From the NCBI GenBank assembly GCA_018857735.1, contig JABMCL010002049.1, positions 223,501-287,500 of the forward strand: a stretch of 64,000 bases of DNA, written 5' to 3'. The notes below the pieces were generated by a model that did no database searches, was not told the DNA's origin, and saw only the letters and a list, made by a program, of their open reading frames with translations. Source of the DNA: Alviniconcha marisindica. Taxonomy: Eukaryota; Mollusca; Gastropoda; Provannidae. The translations under genes were made by a program, and so were the position numbers. Positions 24,515 through 32,663 of this stretch are shown here, piece by piece (within the stretch, counting starts at the first letter, position 1; each line of letters begins with the position of its first letter).

Positions 24515-27500
24515 TGGTCGTGTATTAGTGTAATTTCATTCTCTGCTAGAGCTCTGGTTGTACCAAATAAGACCACACATAACATTATTTTGTACTTGTG
24601 TAATTTCATTCTCAGCTGGAACTCTGTGTGTACCCATTAAAGACCACACGTGACATTCGTGCTTGCACAAGCTTCTCTGCATTTTACATGCAGCGTGTAC
24701 TGCCGTGGGAAGCTGCAGTCTCTCCTGAAGTCTGAAGTATCCTCCTTTACAGCTGAAGGCATCCCAAGTTTTCTGCACCAGCAGCTATAGACACTTGCTG
24801 TATCGACTTTCTGAATATGAAAGTGTGTGAACCTTAGGTCTGCTCATCATTTACTCGACTGAACAGTTGGTTTAAACAAAATTTATTTCATACGTAACAA
24901 TATTTTAACAACAGAGCAGTCGGGCTGTGCAACAAGCAAAATTACTTATGTAAGTACGGCCTGGAGCTGTTGTGGTCCCAACTGCCTGTGCTACATTTGG
25001 ATGGTGACTATTGGAGACTGGTAGTGTCCATGGAGACTGGTAGTGTCCATGGAGACTGGTAGTGTCCATGGAGACTGGTAGTGTCCATGGAGACTGGTAG
25101 TGTCCAGAGTTTGTGCATTGGAGACTGGTAGTGTCCATGGAGACTGGTAGTGTCCATTTGGGGACTGGTAGTGTCCATGGAGACTGGTAGTGTCCATGGA
25201 GACTGGTAGTGTCCATGGAGACTGGTAGTGTTCATAGTTTGTGCATTGGAGACTGGTAGTGTCCATGGAGACTGGTAGTGTTCAGAGTTTGGGCATTGGA
25301 GACTGGTAGTGTCCATGGAGACTGGTAGTGTTTGTGCATTGGAGACTGGTAGTGTCCATGGAGACTGGTAGTGTCCATGGAGACTGGTAGTGTCCATGGA
25401 GACTGGTAGTGTTCAGAGTTTGTGCATTGGAGACTGGTAGTGTCCATGTAGACTGGTAGTGTCCAGAGTTTGGGCATTGGAGACTGGTAGTGTCCATGGA
25501 GACTGGTAGTGTCCATGGAGACTGTAGTGTCCAGAGTTTTGGCCATTGGAGACTGGTAGTGTCCATGGAGACTGGTAGGTCCAGAGTTTGTGCATCCCCA
25601 TGCTTGACCAGAAAGTGGACCTGCTGTTTCAGTGGCCTGGGGATGGGGCAGAGTCTCTTCACTCACCTGGATGGCGCAGGAGCCACTTATGACCTCAATT
25701 TGCAGTACAGGATGAACAGGTGAGGGAACCGGACACAGGTCTCATGTACACATGTGCTTGCTTGTCTCCAGCTTCCAGTCATTGTATTTTGAGACTTGTC
25801 AACAGACGTTTAAGCATAAATAGCTGATATTTTGTGGCAATGGCTTGTTGCCATTTCTCATCTATCATCGCAGGTTCTCTGAACAGCAGTGCATGAGGCG
25901 CTCATCTAATACTTAACTGTGTGTGTTGCAGTACAATAATGCAGCTGTCCAATGAGCTGGTGTACCAGGGAGCATTGCAGTGTGGTGATGACCGCATCTC
26001 TGTGGCCCGCATCCAGCCTGCTGATATGTCTGTGGTAAGTGCTGCACGGTGACCTGGTGTACTAGGGAGTGTTGCAGGGATGACTGCAGCCTGAAGATGT
26101 CCGGTATATGCAAGATGGTGAGCTGGTTTATCAGGAAGCATTGCAGTGCGGACTGCAGCTGTGTCTGTGGTAAGTGCTGCACAGCGACCTGGTCTACCGA
26201 GGAATGTTGCAGCGCTGGGGTGAATGCATTTCTGTGGCTTGCATCCAGCCGGCAGGTGTGTCTGTGGTAGGTGCTGCACAGGGACCTGGTATACCAAGGA
26301 GCAACGGAAGGGGAGGGGTGATAATCATGTCTGTGTTGCCCGCATCCAGCCTGCAGTTGCTTGTGGTCAGTGCAGATGACCCGTGGTGTGGTGTGGTGTG
26401 GTGTAGCAAGGAGTGTTGCAGTGTGGGAATAATCACGTCTCTGGTCTGCATCCAGCCTGCAGTTGCTTGTGGTAAGTGCAGATGACCACTCTTTGGGGTA
26501 GTGTGGCAAGGCGTGTTGCAGTGTGGAGGTGACCACACTTCTCTGACCTGTGGGTCTGCCTGTGGTAAACACACCAGCTGGGTTTACTGTGACACGTCTG
26601 TACTGTCACTGTCTCAGGTGGAGTATTTCTTTTCTTCACAAGGAAAACCGAGCAGGGAGTATGTGTACACCAACATACTGGTGTGCTCGCATGCCTTGTG
26701 TGTATGCACGCAGACTGTACTTGTGCTTATTTCAAATTAAGCCAGTGTTTTTTTGTTTCTGTTTTTTTGCTGTTAGTTTGATTCTCTATATAAATAGGCT
26801 TTACTGGAAACTGCAGACCTAACAGTAGCACAGCAGCGGCAGAAAAGGATGCTGACGAGGGTTTTTCTCTGTGAACAGGGCAGGAGATCTGAGTGGCTGG
26901 GACGTGCTCTGGACACAAGTCTGACCAATGCTGTCATCTTCCTGGATACATGTCAGGTCTCTGAACAGAAATCCTTTACATCTCCATTTTCCTTGCAAAT
27001 TTGTATACAAATATTGACATAGTTTGCTGTTCCCTGAGCTCCATTAACCCTCCCTCTCCCCTTTGTTACTTTGTGGGGGGGGGGGGGGGGGGGTCTTGTT
27101 TTGTTTCAGTCTGATCTGGTTCTGTGTTTTATAAAGAATCAAAATTAGAATATTTATTGTCCGAGTACACTTTTACAATGGAATTTGTTTTGTGGTGCAC
27201 AGTAAAAACAACAACAGCATAATCAATCAATACACACACACACACACACACTCAATCTCACACTCACACTTTGTTATCACAACATCTTAAATATTTAATT
27301 TGATACAGGCATATAAGTAAACTATTAATTGACTGTCACTTTTATTATACTGCTCACACAGATTTCAGCCCCAGAGAGCTGTGATGGCAGAGGTGTCACC
27401 AACGAAGTAGAGGCAGACTTGATCCTTTGCTTATGCACCACTTTTGTTCAGGTATAGCCCAAAGTCTTCTCCGTTTGTATTACATGGAAAGTGATGAGAG

Positions 27501-29511
27501 ACCAGCTGTCTTCTAAGACCACTTTTTGTGAAACTTTCCCTTCATGGTGCCATGTGAATGACTCCCTGACCAGATACCACCCCTCTCTTGAGACTTCTTT
27601 TAGTTTAAGTGTCGGGGCGGTCATGAAAGATGTGTTCCACTGTAGTTCAAACAATGAATTGTACAATCAACATGACATCCATTGATTTTTGTGTGAAATG
27701 TTTTGTCATTTTAGTCATCTGGGTGGGTGGGTGTCATGTATTTTAACACAGGTGTATGCACTCAAACTCTCATAGCACTACTGTTTTTGTATTCTGTGAA
27801 GCAGGGACTGCTTATAGGCCATGCAGCACATTTACCACATCAATTAGGATGATTGAGGAGAAACTGTAGTAACTGGTTTTTAACGCCCAATCAACCTTAG
27901 AGGTCATATCAGGGTCATGTAGATAGAGGCTGCAGCCATGCAAGGCAGAAAATGTTGAGCAGAAGGATCAGTGTTTCTCAGAGTTAATTCATCCTTGATT
28001 TGGTGAGGCATGGTTAAACTGAGGAAAGAAAATGCATACATGTGTGTACTGAAACCCCACATTGAAATCATGTGTGTTCATCCAGTTTGATGGCATGTGC
28101 TTAAACGTTTTTCATTTTAGGCAATGTCTTTATTTTGTAATGCACTCATTTGTGCCTCCTAAAGCCATTTTTTCTTTCTAAAACTCCTTTCTCAGGCTGG
28201 TATCTCTGCCACTGACATAGGAGTGATAGCGCCATACAGGGCGCAGGTCAGGGCACTCCAGCAGCGGTTGTCGGAGTGCTTTCCCTTGAAAGGCATCGAG
28301 GTCAACACTGTGGACCAGTACCAAGGCCGCGACAAGTCTGTCATCCTCATCTCCTTTGTACGCAGTACTCCATCTTCTGAGTCTGTGTCGGTAAGTATGA
28401 TATGCTCTCTGTTTTCCTTCTTCCTCATTGACATAATAGTTGAGGGAGTGGCAGGCCAGCATTGGTGGTCCCAGCCCCCATCTGCAAGTTGCAGCAGGGT
28501 TGGGGTGTAGCTGAATTGGTTGAGCATCGGGTCCAGCAAGCTGCGGACACCAGTTCAACTCCTGGTGTGGCAAGGGATTGAACCCCAGAGTCAGCCCCTG
28601 GCATATGCAAGAAGAAAAGGATTGAATGGAACGAGCTGGGGTACAAAACACAACAAAAGATCTCCGCTGGTGTTTTCTTGCAGAGGGGTGGTTTGCTGCA
28701 AGACGTGCGTCGACTGAACGTGGCGGTGACGAGAGCCAAGCACAAGCTGGTGTTTGTGGGTGACTCTTCCAGCCTGAGTCATTACCAGCCGGTCAGCACG
28801 CTGCTGAGCAACTTGCGATCCAGGCAACAGGTATCCTTGCTGTGGTTGGCATTTTCATAAAAACTCTCTAAGTTGACTCCCGGCATTAAGAGAAAAATCT
28901 AGACACTCAAGAGGTTAAGATTGAACACTTTTTTTCCTTCTCTCCTTAGGATGCGACAAAAGACCTTTTAAACGCATGCAGCAGACAAATTGCTTTGTGT
29001 GTCTGCTTGTTATTTCGGTGAGGGCATGGTCTAATCAGTACATTTTTTTTATCATGTCCAGTTAAAAGACGTTCAGCCTCAACTTCTTCAGTTCTTGTGT
29101 GTTGTGATCTTGGTGCTTTCACAGTTTTTAAGAAACAGTAAGAAGGCATTTTGCACTGAAAGTGAGTGCTGCTCAGTTCTTTGTTCTAGTTTCGGTGAGC
29201 ACTGCAAGCCTTGATCTTCATCATTCAAACCGTGTTGTTGTTTTTGTGTGTGTAAGGGGGGAGGGTTCTCCAATGCAACAGTCAAACACAATGGTCAAGA
29301 ATTCTGCTTCAGCAGTGGCTCTTAGCAGTTTTGCCATTTTCAGCTGCTGTCGGATCCTTTACATCGACAGGCCAGTAGCGTGTCCAGCAAGGGTCTACTC
29401 ACTCAGGACTCGGTGCCTGGAGTGGCGCAAGACTCGGGGGTTCTCCACAACCTTTGTGGTCTGTCAGCAGCTTCCTCATTTCTCTGTCCAGGGACTGCTG
29501 TTTGGTCTTGA
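5053..29511 (+). CDS. DNA2: DNA2 replication helicase/nuclease, 32 coding exons
   Basis: Nuclease-helicase that cleaves long 5' flaps on lagging strands and resects DNA ends together with RPA and a RecQ helicase. Exons: 5053-5097, 5577-5612, 5961-7741, 8349-8447, 9298-9378, 10089-10277, 10570-10594, 10980-11042, 11657-11742, 12460-12576, 13548-13607, 14411-14453, 15412-15504, 16084-16201, 16529-16700, 17455-17640, 19167-19286, 19615-19758, 20191-20316, 20678-20757, 21004-21056, 21508-21556, 21924-22039, 22960-23088, 23733-23926, 25633-25719, 25932-26034, 26798-26956, 27362-27451, 28196-28390, 28684-28830, 29344-29511. All phases join, giving about 1,717 residues against roughly 1,060 in human; the excess is N-terminal. 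Diagnostic residues are present: Fe-S cysteines C741, C989, C992, C998; nuclease D869, E891, K893; Walker A at 1251-1258; Walker B DEAS at 1363. An in-frame stop lies 21 nt before the ATG. The last exon is the least certain. Confidence 0.93.
5659..5694. repeat. (TA)n microsatellite
   Basis: About 16 TA units in DNA2 intron 2. Confidence 0.95.
5961..7741 (+). CDS. DNA2: DNA2 exon 3: long disordered N-terminal region
   Basis: A single 1,781-nt exon encodes residues 28-621, rich in Ser, Thr, Lys, Pro and Gln and with no recognisable fold. Features seen are a [10 protein letters not shown] stretch (about residues 122-131) resembling a SUMO-interacting motif, three related short segments ([29 protein letters not shown]) that may be repeated interaction motifs, and a conserved-looking acidic/aromatic patch ([14 protein letters not shown]). 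Human DNA2 lacks such a region; yeast Dna2 also has a long unstructured N-terminus. The acceptor is assigned at CAACAG/CC because it gives phase 0 with exon 2. Confidence 0.85.
7935..8030. repeat. Imperfect CA/CG-CA microsatellite
   Basis: Interrupted ACAC/GCAC repeats in DNA2 intron 3. The rest of intron 3 is AT-rich without other signals. Confidence 0.9.
8349..17640 (+). CDS. DNA2: DNA2 exons 4-16: N-terminal beta-barrel and RecB-like nuclease domain with Fe-S cluster
   Basis: Exons 4-6 encode the start of the conserved region ([10 protein letters not shown], then the NPDLLLSGT segment) and end with VYCLRR, whose Cys741 is the first Fe-S ligand. Exons 7-10 are helical. Exon 11 ([10 protein letters not shown]), exon 12 (GKIDMTV, Asp869) and exon 13 (LPLELKTGK, Glu891 and Lys893) carry the PD-(D/E)xK nuclease active site. 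Exon 14 has LLLYLK. Exon 15 ends with [10 protein letters not shown], supplying Cys989, 992 and 998 in the family spacing C-x2-C-x5-C. Exon 16 ([14 protein letters not shown]) leads into the stalk. All catalytic residues are intact. Confidence 0.92.
9595..9755. repeat. Tandem repeat, about 40 bp unit, 4 copies
   Basis: Repeated TGAACTCCTGACCCTTCATA blocks with variable spacing in DNA2 intron 5, diverged. Confidence 0.85.
11161..11210 (+). repeat. Shadow copy of DNA2 exon 8 3' end
   Basis: CTGTATGACAGTATCAACCA followed by CAGCTTCTCTGAGGTGTTAA parallels the exon 8 end (CTGTACGGCAGTATCATCCA, then CAGTCTCTTCCAGGAGGTAA) about 150 bp downstream of that exon. It is diverged and has no intact donor. 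Confidence 0.72.
11251..11440 (+). repeat. Dispersed interspersed repeat, copy 1
   Basis: Begins GATGATCACTTTTCTATAGC, then CTGTTCTCC, GAGTGACTGTCACTTTTTAT and AGTGGTGTAC, ending near CTGGTGC. Related copies occur at 19888-20065 (plus) and 40795-40998 (minus). It is non-coding, probably a SINE- or MITE-type element; the class is undetermined. Confidence 0.8.
13151..13197 (+). repeat. Shadow copy of DNA2 exon 10 3' end and donor
   Basis: CATCCAGGAACCAAGCGAAA then GCTCACAGGTGTGCAGGTGT matches the exon 10 end and donor (CATCCAGGAACCAAGCAAAA then ACTCACAGGTGTGTAGGTGT) with very few changes, about 600 bp downstream. Flanking intron sequence (GTTTGGGT-ATCTTTTTAGTTT) is also duplicated at 13055-13070 and 13221-13240, so the duplicated block is larger than the exon piece. 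Confidence 0.85.
14941..15400. repeat. 57-bp tandem array before DNA2 exon 13
   Basis: Seven near-identical 57-bp units (14941-15339), each with GGGCTTCCCCACGCAGAAAG or close variants, followed by one decayed unit that runs into the exon 13 acceptor. Each unit carries a pyrimidine-rich stretch plus CAG, resembling a 3' splice site. The period is divisible by 3, so it is open in several frames on both strands, but I do not regard it as coding. Confidence 0.95.
15781..16083 (+). repeat. Four shadow copies of DNA2 exon 14 acceptor/5' end
   Basis: Copies start near 15786, 15860, 15940 and 15999. Each has a TTTGTGCAG-like acceptor followed by a sequence related to the exon 14 start (GTGACGCTGTACTCGCTGAT). 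The second copy reads GGGAACGTTGCGCTCGCTGA. They are diverged, about 60-80 bp apart and run directly into the true exon at 16084. Confidence 0.85.
16215..16320. repeat. CA-rich imperfect microsatellite
   Basis: Interrupted CACACA/CATGCA repeats in DNA2 intron 14. Confidence 0.85.
16855..17012. repeat. CA/GT imperfect microsatellite
   Basis: GTGTGTGC then ACACACAC/CATGCA repeats in DNA2 intron 15. Confidence 0.88.
17140..17440 (+). repeat. Two shadow copies of DNA2 exon 16 5' end
   Basis: Copy A (from 17155, after ...GTAACAG) reads in the exon frame as [15 protein letters not shown], against [15 protein letters not shown] in the true exon at 17455. Copy B (from 17347, after ...CCTGACAG) has a TAA stop in the sixth codon. 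Both retain an AG acceptor, and copy B also shares upstream intron sequence. They look like tandem duplicates of the acceptor plus about 75 nt of exon. Confidence 0.85.
17820..17885 (+). pseudogene. Shadow copy of DNA2 exon 17
   Basis: CAGCAGCTTGTGGTGGACTC and GGGTGCCAGCAGGCCTTGG align with the exon 17 core (CAGCAGCTGGTGATTGTGGA ... GGGTGCCAGAGACGCAGGCC) with gaps that break the frame. It sits at the upstream end of the acceptor array, 1.3 kb before the true exon. Confidence 0.75.
17905..19166 (+). repeat. About 40-46-bp tandem array abutting the DNA2 exon 17 acceptor
   Basis: Roughly 28 units of GTTGATGTGTGTGCAGGGAG followed by CAGGGACCTTTCCATCAGAC and variants. The unit contains the exon 17 acceptor and first bases (GTGTGTGCAG/GGAGCAG), so every copy is a candidate decoy 3' splice site. 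The last unit runs straight into the real exon at 19167. Unit lengths vary by insertion of TGTTGA-type pieces. Confidence 0.93.
19167..21056 (+). CDS. DNA2: DNA2 exons 17-21: stalk and beta-barrel segment before the helicase
   Basis: Exon 17 (19167-19286) encodes [19 protein letters not shown]. Its donor is a weak GTCTGT, chosen because it is the only site keeping phase with exon 18. Exon 18 gives the [19 protein letters not shown] beta-rich segment corresponding to the family's VIVSGEE region. Exon 19 ends in [10 protein letters not shown], and exons 20-21 give [10 protein letters not shown] and [12 protein letters not shown], the conserved lead-in to Walker A. Donor strength at exons 17 and 19 (GTCTGT in both) is low. 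Confidence 0.88.
19888..20065 (+). repeat. Dispersed interspersed repeat, copy 2
   Basis: Starts TGATCACTTTTATATAGTGC and ends near TGGTGCCACATGAAACT. Same family as 11251-11440. Confidence 0.8.
21508..25719 (+). CDS. DNA2: DNA2 exons 22-26: helicase domain 1A (SF1 motifs I-III)
   Basis: Exons 22 and 23 split Walker A (GYPGTG / KT, residues 1251-1258); exon 23 continues with [14 protein letters not shown] (motif Ia). Exon 24 gives [12 protein letters not shown]. Exon 25 gives [19 protein letters not shown] (Walker B, Asp1363/Glu1364) and [11 protein letters not shown] (motif III). Exon 26 (25633-25719) gives GMGQSLF and LNLQYRMN (motif IV). All motifs are intact, so ATPase activity is expected. 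Confidence 0.93.
21557..21615. repeat. (GT)n microsatellite overlapping the exon 22 donor
   Basis: The donor of the Walker A exon is the first GT of a run of about 25 GT units, so the 5' splice site and the microsatellite are the same sequence. Confidence 0.95.
22200..22252. repeat. Poly-C followed by (CA)n
   Basis: About 23 C residues and then about 13 CA units in DNA2 intron 23. Confidence 0.95.
22369..22402 (+). repeat. TTGACTGGGTGTAAAACACC element, copy 1
   Basis: The motif followed by AACTTACTTACT. Other copies are at 37341-37380 and 39172-39206. It is short and dispersed, so it may be the tail of an interspersed element. Confidence 0.8.
22400..22682. repeat. CTCTGT/TCTC-rich tandem repeat
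   Basis: Three or more diverged copies of a block containing CTCTCCCTGTCTCACTCTGT and GAGTGCGTTTCTCCTTCTCT, each about 85-90 bp, in DNA2 intron 23. Confidence 0.88.
23570..23730 (+). repeat. Two shadow copies of DNA2 exon 25 acceptor/5' end
   Basis: Units begin at 23571 (AGGGCATTGTTGTGAAGACC) and 23650 (AGGGTGTTGTTGTGCAATAC), 79 and 81 bp apart, and the series ends at the true exon 25 boundary (CAGGGCATCGTCGCCGCAAG at 23730). Downstream GCTGTGT/GCTGTC pieces also correspond. Both copies are decayed. Confidence 0.75.
24045..24260. repeat. About 85-bp tandem repeat, 3 copies
   Basis: Three copies of CTGCAGTGTAGTTACTTACT then GTTAACACAAAACTCAAAG and TTTATGTTAC in DNA2 intron 25. Purely intronic. 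Confidence 0.88.
24424..24517. repeat. (GT)n and (GTGC)n microsatellite
   Basis: GT run followed by about ten GTGC units. Confidence 0.95.
24528..24655. repeat. Two-copy tandem repeat, about 68 bp
   Basis: GTGTAATTTCATTCTC...AGACCACACRT occurs twice in succession. Confidence 0.88.
24995..25590. repeat. 19-bp minisatellite in DNA2 intron 25
   Basis: About 27 copies of GGAGACTGGTAGTGTCCAT, interrupted by longer spacers such as AGAGTTTGTGCATT. Three units make 57 bp, so long artificial open frames appear on both strands; these are not genes. The array ends about 45 bp before the exon 26 acceptor. Confidence 0.97.
25932..28830 (+). CDS. DNA2: DNA2 exons 27-31: helicase domain 2A (SF1 motifs V-VI)
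   Basis: Exon 27 gives [17 protein letters not shown]. Exon 28 (26798-26956) ends [20 protein letters not shown]. Exon 29 gives [14 protein letters not shown]. Exon 30 gives [11 protein letters not shown] and [14 protein letters not shown] (motif V). Exon 31 gives [19 protein letters not shown] (motif VI with the arginine finger). The first half of exon 28 is poorly conserved; its start at AATAG/GCT was chosen because the alternative acceptor meets a stop at once. Confidence 0.9.
26045..26560 (+). repeat. Decayed shadow copies of DNA2 exon 27
   Basis: Five or so imperfect copies of the exon 27 body and donor follow the exon: recurring GACCTGGTNTACNAGGGA, GTTGCAG, CGCATCCAGCCTGC, and TCTGTGGTAAGTGC or TTGTGGTAAGTGC donors. 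Period is about 90-110 bp. Stops and gaps break the coding frame. Confidence 0.87.
27072..27092. repeat. Poly-G run
   Basis: About 20 G residues in DNA2 intron 28. Another G run lies near 29972-29989. Confidence 0.95.
28499..28665 (+). mobile_element. tRNA-derived SINE in DNA2 intron 30
   Basis: GTGTAGCTGAATTGGTTGAG resembles a Pol III A box with D-loop and CAGTTCAACTCCTGG resembles a B box, about 40 bp apart. An unrelated body and an A-rich tail (ACAAAACACAACAAAAG) follow. Orientation is the same as DNA2. Not a functional tRNA because the anticodon stem is lost. Confidence 0.7.
29344..29511 (+). CDS. DNA2: DNA2 terminal exon 32 (tentative)
   Basis: Acceptor TTGCCATTTTCAG at 29331-29343, then 55 codons and TGA in phase 0 with exon 31. 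The sequence starts [15 protein letters not shown], loosely like the LPSRE-type C-terminus of vertebrate DNA2. Alternatives are read-through of exon 31 (nine more codons to a stop) or the acceptor near 29610. The C-terminus is not catalytic, so the choice does not affect the domain assignment. Confidence 0.5.
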   Translation: MLSDPLHRQASSVSSKGLLTQDSVPGVAQDSGVLHNLCGLSAASSFLCPGTAVWS

Positions 29512-29914
29512 GATCACAGTTTCTGTGTCTGCGTGTGCATGCATGCATGTGATTTTTACTTAATGAAAGATCCTTAACTCATGCACCAGATCTTTATTTT
29601 GCCAACAGATTTCCAGCTGCAGAGTAATTTAGATGGATGAGGGTTGTTCAGTATGTGTGTTTGTGTGTGTGCATGGGCTCATGCATATCTGTCTGTGTAA
29701 ATACATTCGGGTTGTGTTTACTGATATGCCTGTGTAAATCTAGAGTATGATTGGTGATTACTGCTGCATTGTGTGAGCCCAAATGCACAGTACTTGTGCA
29801 GCTGTGTAGTCAGTCATTTGATTGAATGTGGAAGTTTGGTCTGTCAAACCAGTCCACTAAGTGATGATGATCATGAGGTGATTCCTACGAATTTCAAAAA
29901 AAATTTCTTTTAAA

Positions 29915-29920
29915 AATAAA
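29915..29920 (+). terminator. Candidate DNA2 poly(A) signal
   Basis: AATAAA about 400 bp after the tentative stop codon. Confidence 0.4.
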
Positions 29921-31170
29921 TGAGTCTGGTTCTTTTTCAGCATTTTTTAATCAGCCTTAAGCATAAAAGTTGGGGGGGGGGGGGGGGGGAGGCAACAAAA
30001 CATATGCATGTATGAAAACAAAATTTAGGCATAACTTTCTACATCTACTAACTGCTTAACACAAAACAAACCATTATTCATTAATTTATTTAGAACCATG
30101 GACATGCAAGACAACCTTTTTAGTTCCCACTGACCTTGTGTGCTCTTCAGAAGAAACAGTTTTTTCATTTTTTTTTAGTAGTTACTAATTTGAAATCCCC
30201 AAACTCATGATCTGTTCACTTTCCTACACATGCAGCACATATAAAACAAGTTCAAAGTGCAAAAACATTCACAGTAACAATCAAATGGTTGCATTGATAA
30301 CACAGCCAACAAAAAACACAAAAAGGCGTGTTAAGTGACAGTGAGGTTTGTTATACCAAAACTGAACACACCTATCCATCAGATTACAAGAAAAAATAGT
30401 TCTCAGATTTTTTACATCCTACCAAGCACACTGGGTCACCTCAGGATGAATCATGCGTTTCATAATTACTCTATACCAAGCAAAAACACTAGTCATCAAA
30501 GTATATATAAAGCTGGTTCACACTTCTAAGACAACACAATCTTCATCGAACCGTCTACAAGAAGTTTAAAACAATGCTGCCAGACTCGTCCTCCACAAAT
30601 AAAAATCTGGATACGTTACTCCCCTTCTGGAAAAACAACACTGACTCCCTGTTGCTTTTAGGCACTTTGAGAATTAGTGAAAGTTTAAAGGGTCTGGCTT
30701 AAATGGTACACAACAAGGAGCCAATATTAAGGATTTGGCAAAGTCAAGAACACATTCATCTCCCTTGGATACAAGATGGTATCACAGCATAAGACATGTG
30801 ATTTCCTCTGTGCATTTGGCAACAGACAGAGCATCACAAAGATGTGTGTTGTTGAGTGTTTTGGTCAAATGAGCAAACAAAAGCAAACCGATTACTTTGA
30901 TATGCAGTATATGGCAACAGTTATAAGCACACAAACCTGAACAAAATGATTAAGCAAGCTGCGAGATATACAGCTCTGTTTTGATAACAGTCTAGCAGTC
31001 AATGATTCTAAAGGCATATATATATATATGTAAATCTCTACTAAAAAACACACCATAAGTGTGACTCATTTTATAACTCCATGATCAAGATACAAGACAT
31101 ACCATTGAAAAATTATGAAGAGGCACTTGTGCAAACTGATTCAAGGACACCTATACATGCACAGCCCCCC
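29921..31170. other. Intergenic region between the 3' ends of DNA2 and the DUSP-TRIM gene
   Basis: AT-rich sequence with a G run near 29972, a decayed LINE fragment at 30540-30690 and a TA run near 31015. No gene was recognised. Confidence 0.5.
30540..30690 (+). mobile_element. Decayed non-LTR retrotransposon (RT C-terminal) fragment
   Basis: One frame reads NNAARLVLH, then (after a stop) KSGYVTPLLEKQH, a further stop, and LPVAFRHF. This is the common pattern after the reverse transcriptase core of Jockey/CR1-type LINEs. In-frame stops show it is dead. Confidence 0.65.
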
Positions 31171-31470
31171 TCACCCTTTCCCAGCACACATTGAGAATAC
31201 ATACACACACTCATGCAGTAGGCACCTAGCCAGGACGCTCCCATCCCTACAGGCAACTTTGTGGTCTACGTTTAGTGCTGTTGGGGGCTGCACCAACGAC
31301 GGACTGCCATCGCACATCCACTGGGTGGACACGGTCACTGGCCACACCCTGCCCAAACAGCACCTGCTGACCGCCAAGCTCACAGCAACACTCTCGTCAA
31401 AATTCTCATTGGGGGCATCTTCCCACACACTTGCTGAGCATACAATACCAACGTGACAGTTCTGGAAGAA
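31171..31470. other. GC-richer segment open on both strands, possible exon
   Basis: A minus-strand frame is open for about 95 codons after a TTTCTTTCTTCCAG acceptor at about 31460. It could in principle be spliced in phase from a GTGCAG site just before the TRIM stop codon. The plus strand is also open in one frame over the same bases. I recognise no domain. It could be 3' UTR, an alternative C-terminal exon or an unrelated exon. Confidence 0.25.
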
Positions 31471-31666
31471 AGAAAGAAAGAAAACAAGTCCTGCACAGCA
31501 GTGCGTCTGTGACCCATCGAAGAGGGCAGACATACAGTCCCAGCTGTTCTGATGTCCACATTAAAAAAAGAAAAGAAAGACAATTCTGTGGATTTTTAAA
31601 TACAAAGTAAATTTAAATCTCCTGACACTAGAACTGATGCACCACCATGACCACCTGGAGAAGCAG

Positions 31667-32663
31667 TCAGTCTTTCTGCACCTTGCGCACACTACCGATG
31701 AAGTGAAGCATTTGTGTCAGAACAGCATCAGAACTGTTGTCAAGTTTAAGCTCCAGACGACCCGTAGCTCCTCTCTGCACTGATGTCAGCAGCTGGATTG
31801 ACTGGCAGCTCCCTTTGCCATCTTTCATCTCTTTGGCCAGTGTGAGGAGCACAAGGTCTGCGCCACCGTTGATTGCCTGCTTCAGTTGCTGGTCCAGCTT
31901 CCTCACCTCATCCAGGTTTTTCTGTAGGCGGGCCAGGTCCGCAGCAAGTTCACCCTCCAGCTCAGTGTTCAGTGTTTGCAGCGAGGTCAGCTCTTTGTCT
32001 CGGGCCTCGTTGGCTGTGGCAATCAGCATGGCGTGTCTGGCATGGATGGCTGCCTCCACTGCCGCCTTCTGGTCCTGCAGGAGTTGAAGCTCTCTTCTCA
32101 CCCCTTCAACCTGCTGCGCCAGCTCAGCCCGGGCTTTCTGCACACGGGATCTCTCTCTGGGCAACTCTTTCTTCCTGAGCTCCAACGCTTTGTCAAGGTC
32201 CTGGGTCTTGTGCGACTCGTGGTCCGTCAGCTTGCAGTTGATGCAAATGGCCTTGTCACAGGGGACACAGAAAAACTCTAGTTCCTTCTGGTCATGGACA
32301 GGACACTGATTTCCCTTCCTTGCCCTCTCCAGGTCATCAACACTGATGTAAAAGTTGCCCTGAAGGGCGGCCACGCCCCCAGCAGGTAGCGAGGTCATCT
32401 TGCGGCAGGTGGGACAAGGAAAGGTGCCGCCACTGTGACGGCCAGCCCAGTCCTGGACACAGCTGGCACAAAAGGTGTGGTGGCAAGGGAGGAACTTTGG
32501 ATCCCGGTAAATCCCAAGACATACAGCACAGGCCAGGCTGCTTCCAGAGTGTAGCCCAACACCGCCAACACCCGCCACAGCAGACTTGTGATGCTGTTGT
32601 TCAGACTTGTGTCGCTGTTGTTCAGCATTGCATTGCTGTTGCACATTCTGTTCATTGAACCAA
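31667..32663 (-). CDS. TRIM module: RING, B-box 2 and coiled coil
   Basis: Numbered in the chimera, the C3HC4 RING has Cys273, 276, 288, His290, Cys293, 296, 311 and 314 ([16 protein letters not shown] ... CPTC). The B-box 2 has Cys348, His351, Cys360, Cys363, Cys368, Cys371, His376 and His379. A coiled coil follows (about 385-490, [15 protein letters not shown]), then a short tail with no NHL, SPRY or filamin domain. All zinc ligands are present, so E3 activity is plausible. An ATG at 32743 upstream would allow an independent 358-residue TRIM, but its first 27 codons include a good acceptor (TTTGATTTCAG), so they look intronic. Confidence 0.92.

Noticed and set aside
24905..25666. Minus-strand frames of about 100-144 codons with repeated [13 protein letters not shown]
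   Set aside because: Three 19-bp minisatellite units equal 19 codons; the repeat explains the openness.
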